The position numbers were made by a program, and so were the translations under genes. A stretch of 64,000 nt of DNA from Planctomycetota bacterium (GTDB lineage: Bacteria; Planctomycetota; UBA1135; GCA-002686595): NCBI GenBank assembly GCA_016795325.1, contig JAEUHY010000059.1:1-64000 (forward strand). Direction: 5' to 3'. The notes under the pieces were generated by a model. The model saw only the letters and a list, made by a program, of their open reading frames with translations. It made no database searches and was not told the DNA's origin. Positions 46,916-56,573 of the stretch are shown here, piece after piece; position 1 is the first letter of the stretch; every line of letters starts with the position of its first letter.

Positions 46916-48643
46916 GACGTAGCACCCGAAGTCGCCCGAGAACTCGTCGGGTTCGCTCTCGCAGATCAGCTCGGTCAGGAGGCCGACGTTGTGGGCGCCG
47001 ACCCAGTTGGTCGGCGGCGCGCTGAGGAACACACCTTCGCTCACTTCGAACAACGGAGTGATCTCCACGTAGATGAGCGTGTTGGTGGAGTCCAGTTCGT
47101 AGTAGGGCGGGACGAAGCTGATCGGCAGAGCCTGGTCGCCCGTGTCAATCTGCAGCGTTCGGGGTGCGCCGGGCGTACACGGCGTCGGGCAGCTCAGCTG
47201 CAGCGTCCGGTCGAACCACAAGATCGGCGAGATCGGATCTTGTACGAACGGCTGCGGGGGATCTTCGACGTACCGGCGCGTGAACATCCGCACGCGGGCG
47301 TGCGAGGGTTCGGCGGGGAACGTGCTCGGCGCGCGGATGGAAACAGGGAGCGCCACGCGCAGTTCGTTCGAGCCGATGACCGAGGTCGGAACGCTGATCC
47401 GCGGCATCGACTCTCCCGTGATCTCCACCAAGGGCTCGGAGAACGCTTCGTTGGCGCTCAGCGCGCAGTTGTTGGTGACCACGACAAACTTCGCGACTCC
47501 GTCGAACACTGCAGCGTAGGCGAGGTCGCCGTCGCCATCGCCGTCGAGGTCGCCGCACGCGATGCGCGTGTTGCTCACGAGAGCGGCGTTCAGCAGCGTC
47601 GCGAAGTCGAGGTAGTGCAGTTGCGTCGCGTCGAAGCTGAACTGCATGCCGCCCGCCGCTTGCGGGTGGCCATTCAGGACCAGCATCTCGCCCTCGGTCA
47701 TCGCCAGGGCCATGTCCGTGTACAGACAGTTGGACGTGCAGCCCGGAGCGAGATCGATCGCGCCGAAGGAAATGTCGTCGGCGCGCAGTCCGCCGCTGGC
47801 GATGGGCGCCGACAGGCCGGTCGAGCTGAGCTCGCGGAACACGTCGGTGACCGCCGCGCGCTCGAGCAGCCCGAGCGAGTCGAGCTGGTCAGCGCCACGC
47901 GGGATGCGTTGCACGTCGATGAAGCTGCCCAGCAGCGGCGTCGCCGAACCGTACGGCTCGGGCAGGGTTGCTCCGTCGAGCGAGCCGTGCAGTGCGATCA
48001 ACGCGTTCGAGCCGACCGCGACTTCGAGCCCGGCCTCCGTCGTGAGGTCGGCGAGCGCCAAGAACTGGACCGGTCCGTCGTGCGACGTCTGATCCTGTTC
48101 GACGAACTGCTCCGTGGCGGGCGTCCACCGCGCGCGGAGCAGCTTCGTGCTCGCGGCCGCGACGATCTCGATCGAACCGGCGTCGTAGGCGGCGTCGATC
48201 TTGGTGGCGTCGGACCACTGTTCCTGCGCGAGCGGGGTCGCCGAGAAATCGACGAGCGCTCCGAGCGTCCCGTCGCCGCCCGATGTCGCGATGCCGAGCT
48301 TCAGTCCTTCGGGGCCGACCGTGAGCACGCGCGCCAGCCCCGCGGGCGTCGGCGCGATGGCGAAGTCCGAGACTCCCTCGGCGATCGCCACCAGCACGGG
48401 CGCGTTGATCGCGTCGCGGACCAGCCACAGCACTCCGTCGCTCGTGAGCGCGATCACGGAGTTGGTACCGAGCGTGAGCACGGGCCCGACGCGCATCTTG
48501 ACGACGTGGACGTCGTCTTCGACGGGCAGCACGATCTGGTTCAGATCGGCGGCGGTCACACCGCAAGGCCCGGTCTGGGCGCTGGCGGACGCGGTGCACA
48601 CGAAAGAGGCCCCGAGCAGGGCCAGCGGAAGGGAGCGGAGCAT
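46844..48643 (-). CDS. Secreted FG-GAP-like protein with the conserved basic tail, paralog 3
   Basis: ATG 48643 starts a signal peptide (LRSLPLALLGASFVCTASASAQ). The body repeats the paralog layout: CGDLDGDGDGDLAYAAVFDG, APGCTSNCLYTDMAL, IPRGADQLDSLGLLERAAVT. The tail here reads VGAPLINEIHRRKRIRPIG followed by PPPPQ. At 599 residues it is the shortest of the three. It is the first unit of the array in transcription order and lies 691 bases downstream of CHAT module 2 on the same strand. Confidence 0.82.
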   Translation of the reverse strand: MLRSLPLALLGASFVCTASASAQTGPCGVTAADLNQIVLPVEDDVHVVKMRVGPVLTLGTNSVIALTSDGVLWLVRDAINAPVLVAIAEGVSDFAIAPTPAGLARVLTVGPEGLKLGIATSGGDGTLGALVDFSATPLAQEQWSDATKIDAAYDAGSIEIVAAASTKLLRARWTPATEQFVEQDQTSHDGPVQFLALADLTTEAGLEVAVGSNALIALHGSLDGATLPEPYGSATPLLGSFIDVQRIPRGADQLDSLGLLERAAVTDVFRELSSTGLSAPIASGGLRADDISFGAIDLAPGCTSNCLYTDMALAMTEGEMLVLNGHPQAAGGMQFSFDATQLHYLDFATLLNAALVSNTRIACGDLDGDGDGDLAYAAVFDGVAKFVVVTNNCALSANEAFSEPLVEITGESMPRISVPTSVIGSNELRVALPVSIRAPSTFPAEPSHARVRMFTRRYVEDPPQPFVQDPISPILWFDRTLQLSCPTPCTPGAPRTLQIDTGDQALPISFVPPYYELDSTNTLIYVEITPLFEVSEGVFLSAPPTNWVGAHNVGLLTELICESEPDEFSGDFGCYVGAPLINEIHRRKRIRPIGPPPPQ

Positions 48644-49334
48644 GGAGTGGTATCGAGGTTGGTGAGGTGTTCGAGGAAGGAACGCGTCGCGCTCAGGCTG
48701 CCCCGCGGCGCGTCTGTGGTCGTCCGCCCTTGCAGCCCGTCGAAAGCGTCACTCCGCGCCGAACCCGGCCGGACCGCGCCGGCTCGTCTTCGCGAGCTCC
48801 AACGCACCCGGACCAGTTCTGCACTCGAAGCACGTTTTCGCCGTACTGCCAGCACCAGTATGTCCGCACGGACAGCGTGGCGCCTGCGGGTTCCGCGCCA
48901 GCGCCCGATGTTCGCCTGTGGGAGCGAATCCGTTGCGCGCTTCGCAGGAGCAAGGCCTGCTGCTCACCTCGCAAGAGGTTGCAAGCCCGGGCCCGGCGCT
49001 GCTTCGCGCGCGGCGTGGTTGGAACTCGTGGGCTGTCTGCCCGAACGCGTCGCGAGAAGTTGCAACTTTCGCAGCGATTCTTGCGAGCGTGAGCGCATCG
49101 CGCGGAGTCGGCTGCGCCGTTCGCCGCGGCGACACGCTTGCGCGAGGTCCCGCCGGCGGCCTGGACGTGCCGGCCGCGCCGAGCGCAGGCGTGCGGAGGG
49201 AAGACTCTTCCCACGCCGCCGTCCATGGACGCCGGGGCGGCTGCTCGCCGCCGCACTGCGAGCGCGCCGGGCGCCGGCGGCGTCGCTTGGGAGTCCGGTC
49301 CGCGAACTTGCCCCTCGCCGAGCGATGCGCGCGC
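48644..49334. other. Intergenic stretch between paralog 3 and CHAT module 2
   Basis: About 690 bases. Reading frames here are Arg/Ala-rich, have no recognisable motif and do not extend as genes. It probably carries the promoter of paralog 3 and the end of the CHAT module 2 transcript. It is the largest gap in the right half of the window. Confidence 0.4.
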
Positions 49335-51923
49335 TCAGTCGCGGCCGAGCAGGCGGAAGGCCGCCCATTCGGAACTCGCGAACCCCGCGCGGCGCAGCTC
49401 CTGACGCGCAACCGCACACGCTCGCGCCGGGCTCGGCTGCTCAGCCTGCGCCGCCAGTGCACGATGGAACGCTGCGCCGAAATGCGCGGCCGCGGCGTCT
49501 TCGACCGGCCACAGCGTGACCACCACGTTGCGCGAGCCGCCGTCGAGGAACGCGCGCGCCAGGCCGAACAAACCCTCCGCGTCGACGAACGCGCCGTCGC
49601 CGCTCGAACAGGTCGAGAGCACCGCCAGCGGCGCCGCCGGGCGCAGCGCGGCGAGTTCTGCGAGCGAGATGCGCTCTCCCGGACTGACCTCGAGGCGCCA
49701 CTCGCCGGCGTGTTCGACGAGGTGGGTCGCGAGGTGCAGCGGCTCGCGTCCGCGCAGTGCGGCTTCGAGCGCCGAGCGTCCGAAGGCTGCGCCGATCTCG
49801 AGGTGCGAGCGCGGCCAGAGTTCGAGCGCCGCCGCGAGCTCGAAGCGCGCGCCGGGCAGGCGCTCTGCGCCCGCGCGGTCGAGCGGGCCGCCGAGCAGCG
49901 CCCAGCGCTCGAGCTCGCGCGCCCCGATCCGCGCGCCGACGCGGGCGCTCGGCAAGCCGGCCAAGGTCGCGAGCGCGAGCTCCTCGCCGCACAGGCTGCT
50001 CCACGGCAGCGCCTCGAGCGGCGCGGCTTCGAGTGGTCCGTGCAGTCCCAGCAACAGGCGCGGCGCCTTTCCCGCGTTTCGCGCGCTGCGGCGCAGGCTG
50101 TCGGCGACGGGCCCCGGCGCAAACTCCGCGAGGAAGCTGCTCGCGAGCCGTTCGCAGCGCTCCCGCGCCCCTTCGTCGCCCGCGGCGCCGAGCAACGCCT
50201 CGCGCAGGCGTCGCACCGCATCGGCGAGCGCGCGCCGGCCGCGCGGAATGCGCGCCACGCTGACGTTGCCGTCGGGCGCAAGGTGCGCAGCGAGGCTGAA
50301 GTCGGCGCCGACGACCCACGTGACTAGGCCCAGCTCGTACGCGCCGGCCCACTCGAGCAACGCTTCGCGCGTCAGCGCGCCTTCGCCGCGCCGCAGCGAG
50401 CGCGACTGCGTGTCCTCGATCACACGCACGGCCTCGAGCGGCTCGCCGCTGCGCGCCAGCACGTCGGCGAGCAAGGCCACAGTGTGCAGCCCGAGGCGTT
50501 CGCCGATCACGCTGCCGGCCGCGCGCGCCGTCGGCGCTTCGAGCTCGGCGCTGCGGGCGCCGAACGAGCGCTGTTCCCACTCGAGCGCGGAAGCCAGGGC
50601 CGCCTCGAGATGTTCGCGGGCGCGGCCGAGGTCGCCGCTGCGCGCGTACGCTTCGCCGAGCAAGGCCTCCGCGCGCGCGGCGCCGCGCGGCGAGAAGCGT
50701 GCGACGCGCTCGGGCTCGAGCAACGTCAGCGCCTCGGACTCGCGCTGTTCGTACAGCGCCAGCGACGCGAGCGCGAGCACGCCGAGTTCGCCGCCCTCGT
50801 TCGCGCTCACACGCTCGAAGTGTTCGCGCGCGGCGCGCAGTTCGCCGCTGCGCAAGCGCGCGCTGCCCACGAGCAGGTTCCACTCTTCGCGGTCGGCGGC
50901 GTGCGCGTCCTCGCCCGGCTCGTAGCGCTCGAGGAACTGCGCCGCCTGCGCACCGTGGTCCTCGGCGAGCAGCTGCGCGCCCCAGTCGCGCGCCACGCTC
51001 CAACTCTCGTCGGGCGTGCGAAAACTGGCCAGTTGTTCGAGCAACGCGCGCTCGCGCGGCGCGTCGCCTTCGAGTTGCGCGAGCCGCACGCGGCCCTGCA
51101 GCGCGAGTTCGCGGTAGTCGTCGCGCCGCAACTCGCGCGCGAGCTGTTCGCAGCGCTCGAAACAGCGCGTCGCGCCGAGGTGGTCGGAGCGCAGCGTCGC
51201 GCAGCGGCCCAGCAGCCACAGCGGCTCGAGCCGCGGCGTGCGTTGGCCCAGGCGCGCGAACAGCTCGAGCGCTTCCTGCGCGTCGCGTTCGGCCTGCGGC
51301 ACGAGCGCAACGGCTTGCGGGCCGTCCGCACGCTCGGCCTGTTCGACGCGCAACAGCGCGCTCAAGCTCAACGCGCCGGCTGCAGGCGCCGCGTCGGCGC
51401 GCTCGCGCTGGGCGAGGACCAGCGCAGCGAGTTCTTCGAGCACGCGCTCGCGTTCGAGCGCCCAGGCCTCGCCGCGCAGGCCGACGACGCCGGCCTCGTA
51501 CACGACCTCGCGCAGCGCACCCAGCTGCAGTTCGGCCTTCCAGCCGCGCAGTCGTTCGTCGCGCGGCAGCGCGGCGTAGAAACGTGCGACGTCGAGCGCG
51601 TCGGCGCGTGCGTGCTCGCGTGCGAGCTTCTCTCCCGCGCGCAGCAGTTCGTGCGCTTCGGCGCTCGCGCCGCTGCGCCAGCGGCTGAGCGCGGCGCCGA
51701 ACTCCGCGAGCGCCAACGCCCGAGCTTCTCCGTCGACGACGTTCACCTGCGGCGCGTTCGGCGGCTCCTGCGCGGGCGCCGCGCCGCACAAGAGCAGCGC
51801 CGTCGCGAGCGCGGCTCGTGAGCACGCTGCGAACGTGCGCGAATTCTCCGCGAGCAGCGATGCGCGAACCGGCGGCACGGGGGCCCGCGCGATCGAAGCC
51901 TGCGCGCGGGAGACGTGCTTCAC
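49335..51923 (-). CDS. TPR-CHAT protease (second CHAT module)
   Basis: 862 residues from ATG 51923, which overlaps the stop codon of the anti-sigma gene. A signal-like segment (AALATALLLCGAAPAQ) sits after an unusually long 35-residue basic N-terminus. Residues 100-480 are TPR-like repeats (EALLGEAYARSGDLGRAREH, ALLADVLARSGEPLEAV). The CHAT peptidase domain fills the last 300 residues: PLHLATHLVEHAGEW with His734 and LAVLSTCSSGDGAFVDAEG with Cys772, then FLDGGSRNVVVTLWPV and a typical EWAAFRLLG end. Unlike the first CHAT protein it has no C-terminal membrane helix. Clan CD peptidases of this type often prefer Arg at P1. Confidence 0.9.
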   Translation of the reverse strand: MKHVSRAQASIARAPVPPVRASLLAENSRTFAACSRAALATALLLCGAAPAQEPPNAPQVNVVDGEARALALAEFGAALSRWRSGASAEAHELLRAGEKLAREHARADALDVARFYAALPRDERLRGWKAELQLGALREVVYEAGVVGLRGEAWALERERVLEELAALVLAQRERADAAPAAGALSLSALLRVEQAERADGPQAVALVPQAERDAQEALELFARLGQRTPRLEPLWLLGRCATLRSDHLGATRCFERCEQLARELRRDDYRELALQGRVRLAQLEGDAPRERALLEQLASFRTPDESWSVARDWGAQLLAEDHGAQAAQFLERYEPGEDAHAADREEWNLLVGSARLRSGELRAAREHFERVSANEGGELGVLALASLALYEQRESEALTLLEPERVARFSPRGAARAEALLGEAYARSGDLGRAREHLEAALASALEWEQRSFGARSAELEAPTARAAGSVIGERLGLHTVALLADVLARSGEPLEAVRVIEDTQSRSLRRGEGALTREALLEWAGAYELGLVTWVVGADFSLAAHLAPDGNVSVARIPRGRRALADAVRRLREALLGAAGDEGARERCERLASSFLAEFAPGPVADSLRRSARNAGKAPRLLLGLHGPLEAAPLEALPWSSLCGEELALATLAGLPSARVGARIGARELERWALLGGPLDRAGAERLPGARFELAAALELWPRSHLEIGAAFGRSALEAALRGREPLHLATHLVEHAGEWRLEVSPGERISLAELAALRPAAPLAVLSTCSSGDGAFVDAEGLFGLARAFLDGGSRNVVVTLWPVEDAAAAHFGAAFHRALAAQAEQPSPARACAVARQELRRAGFASSEWAAFRLLGRD

Positions 51924-52990
51924 CGTTCGGGGCGCCGCGCCAGGTACGCGTCGCGCGCGGGGCTGGCGGGCAGCGTGCGCGCGAAGGCCCGCGCGTCACA
52001 CGCGAAGCCCGAATCCTCGAGCAGGTGCAGGATCGACTCGCTGCGCGCCGGCTCGCTGGCCCGTTCGCGCTCGGCGATGCGCGCGATCAGCTCTTCGTCG
52101 CGCACGACCTCGAAGTCGCGCCGGCCGAGCGGCACGTCGAGGCCGTCGACAAACGCCCATGCTTCCCAGGTGTAGTGGCCCGGGACGAGGTCCAGGCGAG
52201 CGGCCGCCGCGGCGTCGAACGAGGCGCTCTCGCTCTCGAGCGAGAGGAACGGTTCGGCGGCGCTGAACAGCTGGCCGTCGTGCCGTTCGAGCTGGACGCG
52301 GTAGCGCGTGGCGCGCTCGCGCGGAGCGAGTTCGAAGTGCAGCGGCGAGTGCAGGCCGCCCGCGCTGGCGAGCAGGCGTTCGCGCGGGAAGAGCAGCGCG
52401 CCCGCGGCCTCGCCGCGCAGCTGTTCGGAGCGCGGGAAGCGGATCGAGCCGACGTCCGCGCCGCGGCGCGCCGCTTCGCTGCCGCCGTCCCACAGGAACA
52501 CGGCGAGCAGCGCGGCCGCGGCGGCGAGCGGCATCCACACGCGCATGCGGCGGCGGCGCTCGGCGGCGAATTCGCGGCGCTCGCTCTCGAACTCCAGCGG
52601 CGCCGGCGGGCGTTCGCGCAGGGTGGCGATCAACGCGGCGCAGTCCGCGCACGCGTTGACGTGCGCGCCGAGCGCCACGCGTTCGACCTCGGACAGGCTG
52701 CGCGCGCCCGGGCCGCGGCCGAGGTCGTACAGCTCGTCGGCAGTGGGGCAGGCGAGCGCCGGCGCGTGCGCCGCGACGCCGCCGGAGGCCGCGCCGGCCG
52801 CCAGGAACGCGTCGGTGGCCTGGATCAGGCGCCATTTGGGCGCACACACTGGGCAGGCCTGGGCATGCGCCACCAGCTCGCGCTGCGTGGCTGCCTCGAG
52901 TTGGTCCCAGTCCGGAAGGCAAATGGCCAGATCCGGCCTGCGGCAGCTCCCCGCGGGGTCCGCCTCAGGTCGTCGCTCAGTGGCGCTCAT
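51920..52990 (-). CDS. Anti-sigma factor with two zinc-binding motifs (second CHAT module)
   Basis: ATG 52990 is chosen because an upstream frame to 53047 adds only a Met/Arg-rich leader. Two ZAS-like motifs are present, each H-x3-C-x2-C: HAQACPVC (His42, Cys46, Cys49) and HVNACADC (His110, Cys114, Cys117), each preceded by a C-P/L-x-x-D/A-x-L helix. One membrane helix (VWMPLAAAAALLAVFLW, about 150-168) follows. The external part of about 190 residues is beta-rich (RYRVQLERHDGQLFSAA, GHYTWEAWAFVDGLDVP), similar to sensory fibronectin-like regions. The gene lies 60 bases after the sigma gene and overlaps the CHAT gene start. Confidence 0.85.
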   Translation of the reverse strand: MSATERRPEADPAGSCRRPDLAICLPDWDQLEAATQRELVAHAQACPVCAPKWRLIQATDAFLAAGAASGGVAAHAPALACPTADELYDLGRGPGARSLSEVERVALGAHVNACADCAALIATLRERPPAPLEFESERREFAAERRRRMRVWMPLAAAAALLAVFLWDGGSEAARRGADVGSIRFPRSEQLRGEAAGALLFPRERLLASAGGLHSPLHFELAPRERATRYRVQLERHDGQLFSAAEPFLSLESESASFDAAAAARLDLVPGHYTWEAWAFVDGLDVPLGRRDFEVVRDEELIARIAERERASEPARSESILHLLEDSGFACDARAFARTLPASPARDAYLARRPER

Positions 52991-53050
52991 CGTCGAAACG
53001 AGTATCCGTACGCCCGCCGGCAAACGGGGGGACATTCTTCGGTGCAAGTT

Positions 53051-53629
53051 TCACTCGACCAGCTCCCTGCGGCTGGCGCGCGAGAGGACCGCCCGCCGCA
53101 GCAGGGCTTCGGCGCGGCTGTGGCGGTATTTGGCTTGCTCCAAGGTGATGCCCAGACGCGAGGCGATGTCGGGGAGCGTCAGCCCTTCGAGGTTGCGCAG
53201 CTCGATCAGGCGGCGCTCGTGCGCCGGCAGGTCGCGCAGCGCCTCGCGCACCAGGATCTGGATCTCGCGCGTCTGGGCGCGTTCGTCGGGGCTGGGGCTC
53301 TGGTCGGCGCTGTCAGGCAGGTCGTCGCCCGCCGGGGCGAGCTCGACGCTGCGCTGCGCTTCGTCCTTGCGCTTCAGGTCGACGCAGCGGCACCACGCGA
53401 CGCGGTAGAGCCAGGTGCCGAAGCGCCCGCGTTCGGCGTTGAACGCGCCGCGCCGCAGCCGGTCGAGCGCGAAGCTCGCCAGGTCGTGCTGCAGGTCCTC
53501 GCGCGCCTTGGAGTCGGACTCGAAACGCGCGGCGCAGTGCTGGAACAGGGGACGGTAGCGCTCCAGGTACTCCCGGATCGCCTCGTCGCTCTGCGCTAGC
53601 AGCGCGCTCACGAGTTGTTCTTCGTCCAC
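53051..53629 (-). CDS. ECF-type sigma factor (second CHAT module)
   Basis: 192 residues from GTG 53629. Region 2: REYLERYRPLFQHCAARF, DLQHDLASFALDRL and GRFGTWLYRVAWCRCVDLKR. Region 4: LPAHERRLIELRNLEGLTLP with the helix-turn-helix IASRLGITLEQAKYRHSRAE. The start is the first plausible codon before the region 2 helix; no strong ribosome site is seen. It is the first gene of a three-gene unit sigma, anti-sigma, CHAT. Confidence 0.88.
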   Translation of the reverse strand: MDEEQLVSALLAQSDEAIREYLERYRPLFQHCAARFESDSKAREDLQHDLASFALDRLRRGAFNAERGRFGTWLYRVAWCRCVDLKRKDEAQRSVELAPAGDDLPDSADQSPSPDERAQTREIQILVREALRDLPAHERRLIELRNLEGLTLPDIASRLGITLEQAKYRHSRAEALLRRAVLSRASRRELVE

Positions 53630-53987
53630 GCCCGATGGCGCGCGGGCGGCGCTGCGCGCGCGCCGCGAACGCACCCCTCCTGCGCCCCGAGATATGCCTT
53701 CTGGCGTGAGGTTGCAAGGTCGAAGCGCGCCAGGAAAGCGCCGACGCCCTTGGCTGGGAATCAGTTCCCACGCTGCAGACGTGTGGCGCCGGCGGTTGTC
53801 CGGCGACGGGGCGCCGTACCGCCAACGCGCGCCGACCGGCCGGCGCCGAGGTGCGAGCGGCGCAGCGTGATGGTCGCGGAGTTCGACTCGGCTGCGGCGG
53901 GCCGCGCGCGTTCGAGAGTGTGGAAGGACCCTTGTCCAACGCGCGTCGGTCGACACCTGCGCACACGACGGGCAGACTTCGAACTCG
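53630..53987. other. Divergent promoter region of sigma module 2 and the 53988 gene
   Basis: About 358 bases between divergent starts. No gene and no strong hairpin are visible. If the sigma factor is autoregulated its promoter should lie here; I cannot assign it reliably by eye. Confidence 0.4.
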
Positions 53988-56543
53988 ATGGGTGCATCGC
54001 CGAAGTCCCGCTCGCGTCGAGTCTGGCCCGCGCTGGTCGCCGCGCTCGCGCTGCTCAGCGTTCTGCTGCTGTGGTTCGTCCAGCGCGTGGGAGAAGCTCC
54101 GGACGCGCCAGCGGATGCGCTTCCCGGTTCGAGCGCGGCCGCGGGCGTTTCCGCAGACGCATATGTCTCGCCGCTGCGTGGCGCGGCGCCCGATGGGGCC
54201 GCGGCGGAAGCGAACATCGTCGAGTCGCGTGGCCACGGACTCGTCGTCGACGATGCGCTCGCCGCACCGGTCGGGGCTTGGGTTCAGCCCGACGTCGGAC
54301 CTGCGGTGTTCGCGGACGCCGACAGCGGCCGTTTCGAGCTCGACGAGCGCCATCGCGGCGCGCGCGTGCTGCGGGTGCGCGAGCGCGGCTTCGAAGCGCT
54401 CGAGGCCGACGCCGCGCCGTGCTTCACGGCCGAAGGCGCCGTGTTGCGGCTGGTTCCGCTCGCGCGCGCGGGCGTGCGCGTGGTCGACGCTGCCGGCGCG
54501 CCGCTCGCGGACGTGCGCGTGGTTTGGCGTGCGCTGGCGTGGACGCGCGGGGCGGAGTTCAGCGACACGTCGCGCAACGCTGCCACGTTCGCGGGCGAAG
54601 CGGCGCACGAGACTCGGACGGACAACGACGGGCGCGCGCACTGTGCGCTCGGACGAAGCTCGTGCGCGATCGTTCACGATCCGCGCGGCGCAGGGCTCGA
54701 ACAGCTCGTCGCACTCGCGCCCGGCGAGGAGCGCACGGTCGTGCTCGGCGCGCTGATCGAGCTGCAGTTCGTCGACTTCGACTCGCGCGCGCCGTGCACG
54801 GAACTCGAACTTGCCGCCTGGGCGCCGAGCGAGCCCGAGAGCTTCGCGCGCGCGCTGCGCACCGACGCCTCGGGCCGCGCGCGACTCGCGTGGACGGGCT
54901 CGCCGGTGCTCGTGAGGCTCGCGCGCGGCGCCAACTTCCAAGCTGAGTTGATCCCGCTCGGGGAAGGAGCTGAGCGCACGGGTTACATGCGTGAGTTTCG
55001 CTCGATGCTGCGAATTCCAGCGCCGTGCGAAGTGTTGATCGTCGGCGTGCGCCGTCGCGGCGCGCGCGTGCGGCTCGTCGATTCCGCGACGGGCGAAAGC
55101 GTCGACACGCTCGTGCGCATCGAGCGGCCGCGCGAGAACTGCGGCGGCGCGCCGGCCGACGCGCCCGATCGTTGCACGCTCTACACGCCGCGTTCGGGCT
55201 TCCACAAGCCGGACGTGATCGTGCGCTCGCGCGGCGGCGAACTGGACCTGCCGCCGCCGCTCGCGGACGCGGAGCCGCGCGCAGTCCAAGCGTTCGCGCT
55301 CGTTCCCGCCGGCTTTCGGCCGGCTCGTTTCGAGTCGGATGCGGCGCAGCGCGCGCGCGATGCCGTGCCGCACGTCGTGCAGCTCGAGCGTGTGCCGCAG
55401 CGGCGGCTGCGCATCTTGGACTCGCTGGGGCGCGCCTACCGCGGACCGGTCACGCTCTTCGCGCCGCGCGAAAACGTGTACGTCTGGAGCGCTCGTCACT
55501 CCGTCGACGGGGTGCACGGACCGTTCGACCACTACGGCGGCGACGTGGTGTTCGGCGCCCATCGCATCGACGCCGCAACGCTCGACGCGCAGGACCTGGT
55601 GGAACTCGTGCTGCCGGCGCCGAGCGGCGTGCTCGAAGTGTTCGGCGCGCCGCCCGATGTCGCGCTCGGCGCGCTGGTGGCGAGCTTGCCGCCGGGCGAA
55701 AGCGATTGTGACTTCACCCCGAGCGTGCGCACTCCCGACGGCTGCCGCTTCGAAGGGCTTCCGGCCGGCTCGTACCTCGTCGGTCCACGCGAATGGGTGC
55801 TGGGCGCGCAGGTGAACTCGATGGCGCCGGGCGCAAAGCTCACCGACGCACTCGTGCCGCTCCCGACGCGTGTCCACCTGCCCGACGGCGCCACGGTGCG
55901 CGTCGAGTGGAACCCGTGTTGGAGCGCGGGGCGAGAGATCCACGGCGAGTTGCGTATCACGTCGCCGACACCCACAACGCTCGTGCTCGCTCCGTACTTC
56001 GCGTGCGGCTCGAACGAGGGCGCGCTGAGCGGAACGCGCGGGCCGTGGTTTGTGTACGGACGCTCCCGCGCGCGGTTGCCGCTCGACCTCAACGGCGTCT
56101 ACCGCATCGCGGCGGATGAGCCGCTCCCGTGGCTGCTCGCGGTCGCTGTGCCGACGGACGCCGCGTGGGGGTCGCAACAGGGCCTGCAGTTCGTTCAGAC
56201 CCTGCGGCCTGGCGAGTCGGCGCACATCGATCTGTGTTCGCTCGTGCTGCGCTGGGAGGGAGCGACGCCGTCGAACGTGCTCGACCTGGAGTTCGACGCG
56301 CCGCCCGAGTCGCTCCGTTATCCGCTGTCGTCGCCTCTCACCAAGCGCCGCGCCGTGTGGGACACGGCCGCGCCGCTGCGGCTCGACGTGGTTCCCGTCG
56401 CCGTCCGCGAACTCAGCTTGTTCTCGCGCGAGGTCGGTTCGCTCAAGCTCGCGTTCGAAGCGCTCGCGCCAGGCGAAGTGCGCGAAATCGTCGTGCGCCG
56501 GGAGACGTTCACGCCGTACGCGCCCAAGCCCAAGACGCGCTGA
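53988..56543 (+). CDS. Membrane-anchored protein with carboxypeptidase-regulatory-like segments
   Basis: An 851-residue protein with a short basic N-terminus, then one membrane helix (WPALVAALALLSVLLLWFV, residues 13-31) and a long external part. Beta-sandwich-like segments carry CarboxypepD_reg features (LARAGVRVVDAAGAPLADVR, LRILDSLGRAYRGPVTLFAP, VGVRRRGARVRLVDSATGES). It resembles the external arm of the sigma-fusion protein at 5839, but has no sigma domain. Divergent from sigma module 2. No catalytic residues are identified; a sensor or structural role is possible. Confidence 0.7.
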   Translation: MGASPKSRSRRVWPALVAALALLSVLLLWFVQRVGEAPDAPADALPGSSAAAGVSADAYVSPLRGAAPDGAAAEANIVESRGHGLVVDDALAAPVGAWVQPDVGPAVFADADSGRFELDERHRGARVLRVRERGFEALEADAAPCFTAEGAVLRLVPLARAGVRVVDAAGAPLADVRVVWRALAWTRGAEFSDTSRNAATFAGEAAHETRTDNDGRAHCALGRSSCAIVHDPRGAGLEQLVALAPGEERTVVLGALIELQFVDFDSRAPCTELELAAWAPSEPESFARALRTDASGRARLAWTGSPVLVRLARGANFQAELIPLGEGAERTGYMREFRSMLRIPAPCEVLIVGVRRRGARVRLVDSATGESVDTLVRIERPRENCGGAPADAPDRCTLYTPRSGFHKPDVIVRSRGGELDLPPPLADAEPRAVQAFALVPAGFRPARFESDAAQRARDAVPHVVQLERVPQRRLRILDSLGRAYRGPVTLFAPRENVYVWSARHSVDGVHGPFDHYGGDVVFGAHRIDAATLDAQDLVELVLPAPSGVLEVFGAPPDVALGALVASLPPGESDCDFTPSVRTPDGCRFEGLPAGSYLVGPREWVLGAQVNSMAPGAKLTDALVPLPTRVHLPDGATVRVEWNPCWSAGREIHGELRITSPTPTTLVLAPYFACGSNEGALSGTRGPWFVYGRSRARLPLDLNGVYRIAADEPLPWLLAVAVPTDAAWGSQQGLQFVQTLRPGESAHIDLCSLVLRWEGATPSNVLDLEFDAPPESLRYPLSSPLTKRRAVWDTAAPLRLDVVPVAVRELSLFSREVGSLKLAFEALAPGEVREIVVRRETFTPYAPKPKTR

Positions 56544-56573
56544 ACGCGGAGCTGCGACGGGTTGCTGGGCGAC

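Noticed and set aside
42562..48643. PEP-CTERM or LPXTG type sorting signal in the three paralogs
   Set aside because: The tails lack a hydrophobic helix and neither signature motif is present.
48693..49256. Minus-strand frame of 187 residues in the gap before CHAT module 2
   Set aside because: No motif, unusual Cys/Arg composition and no ribosome site; it looks like chance openness in high-GC DNA.
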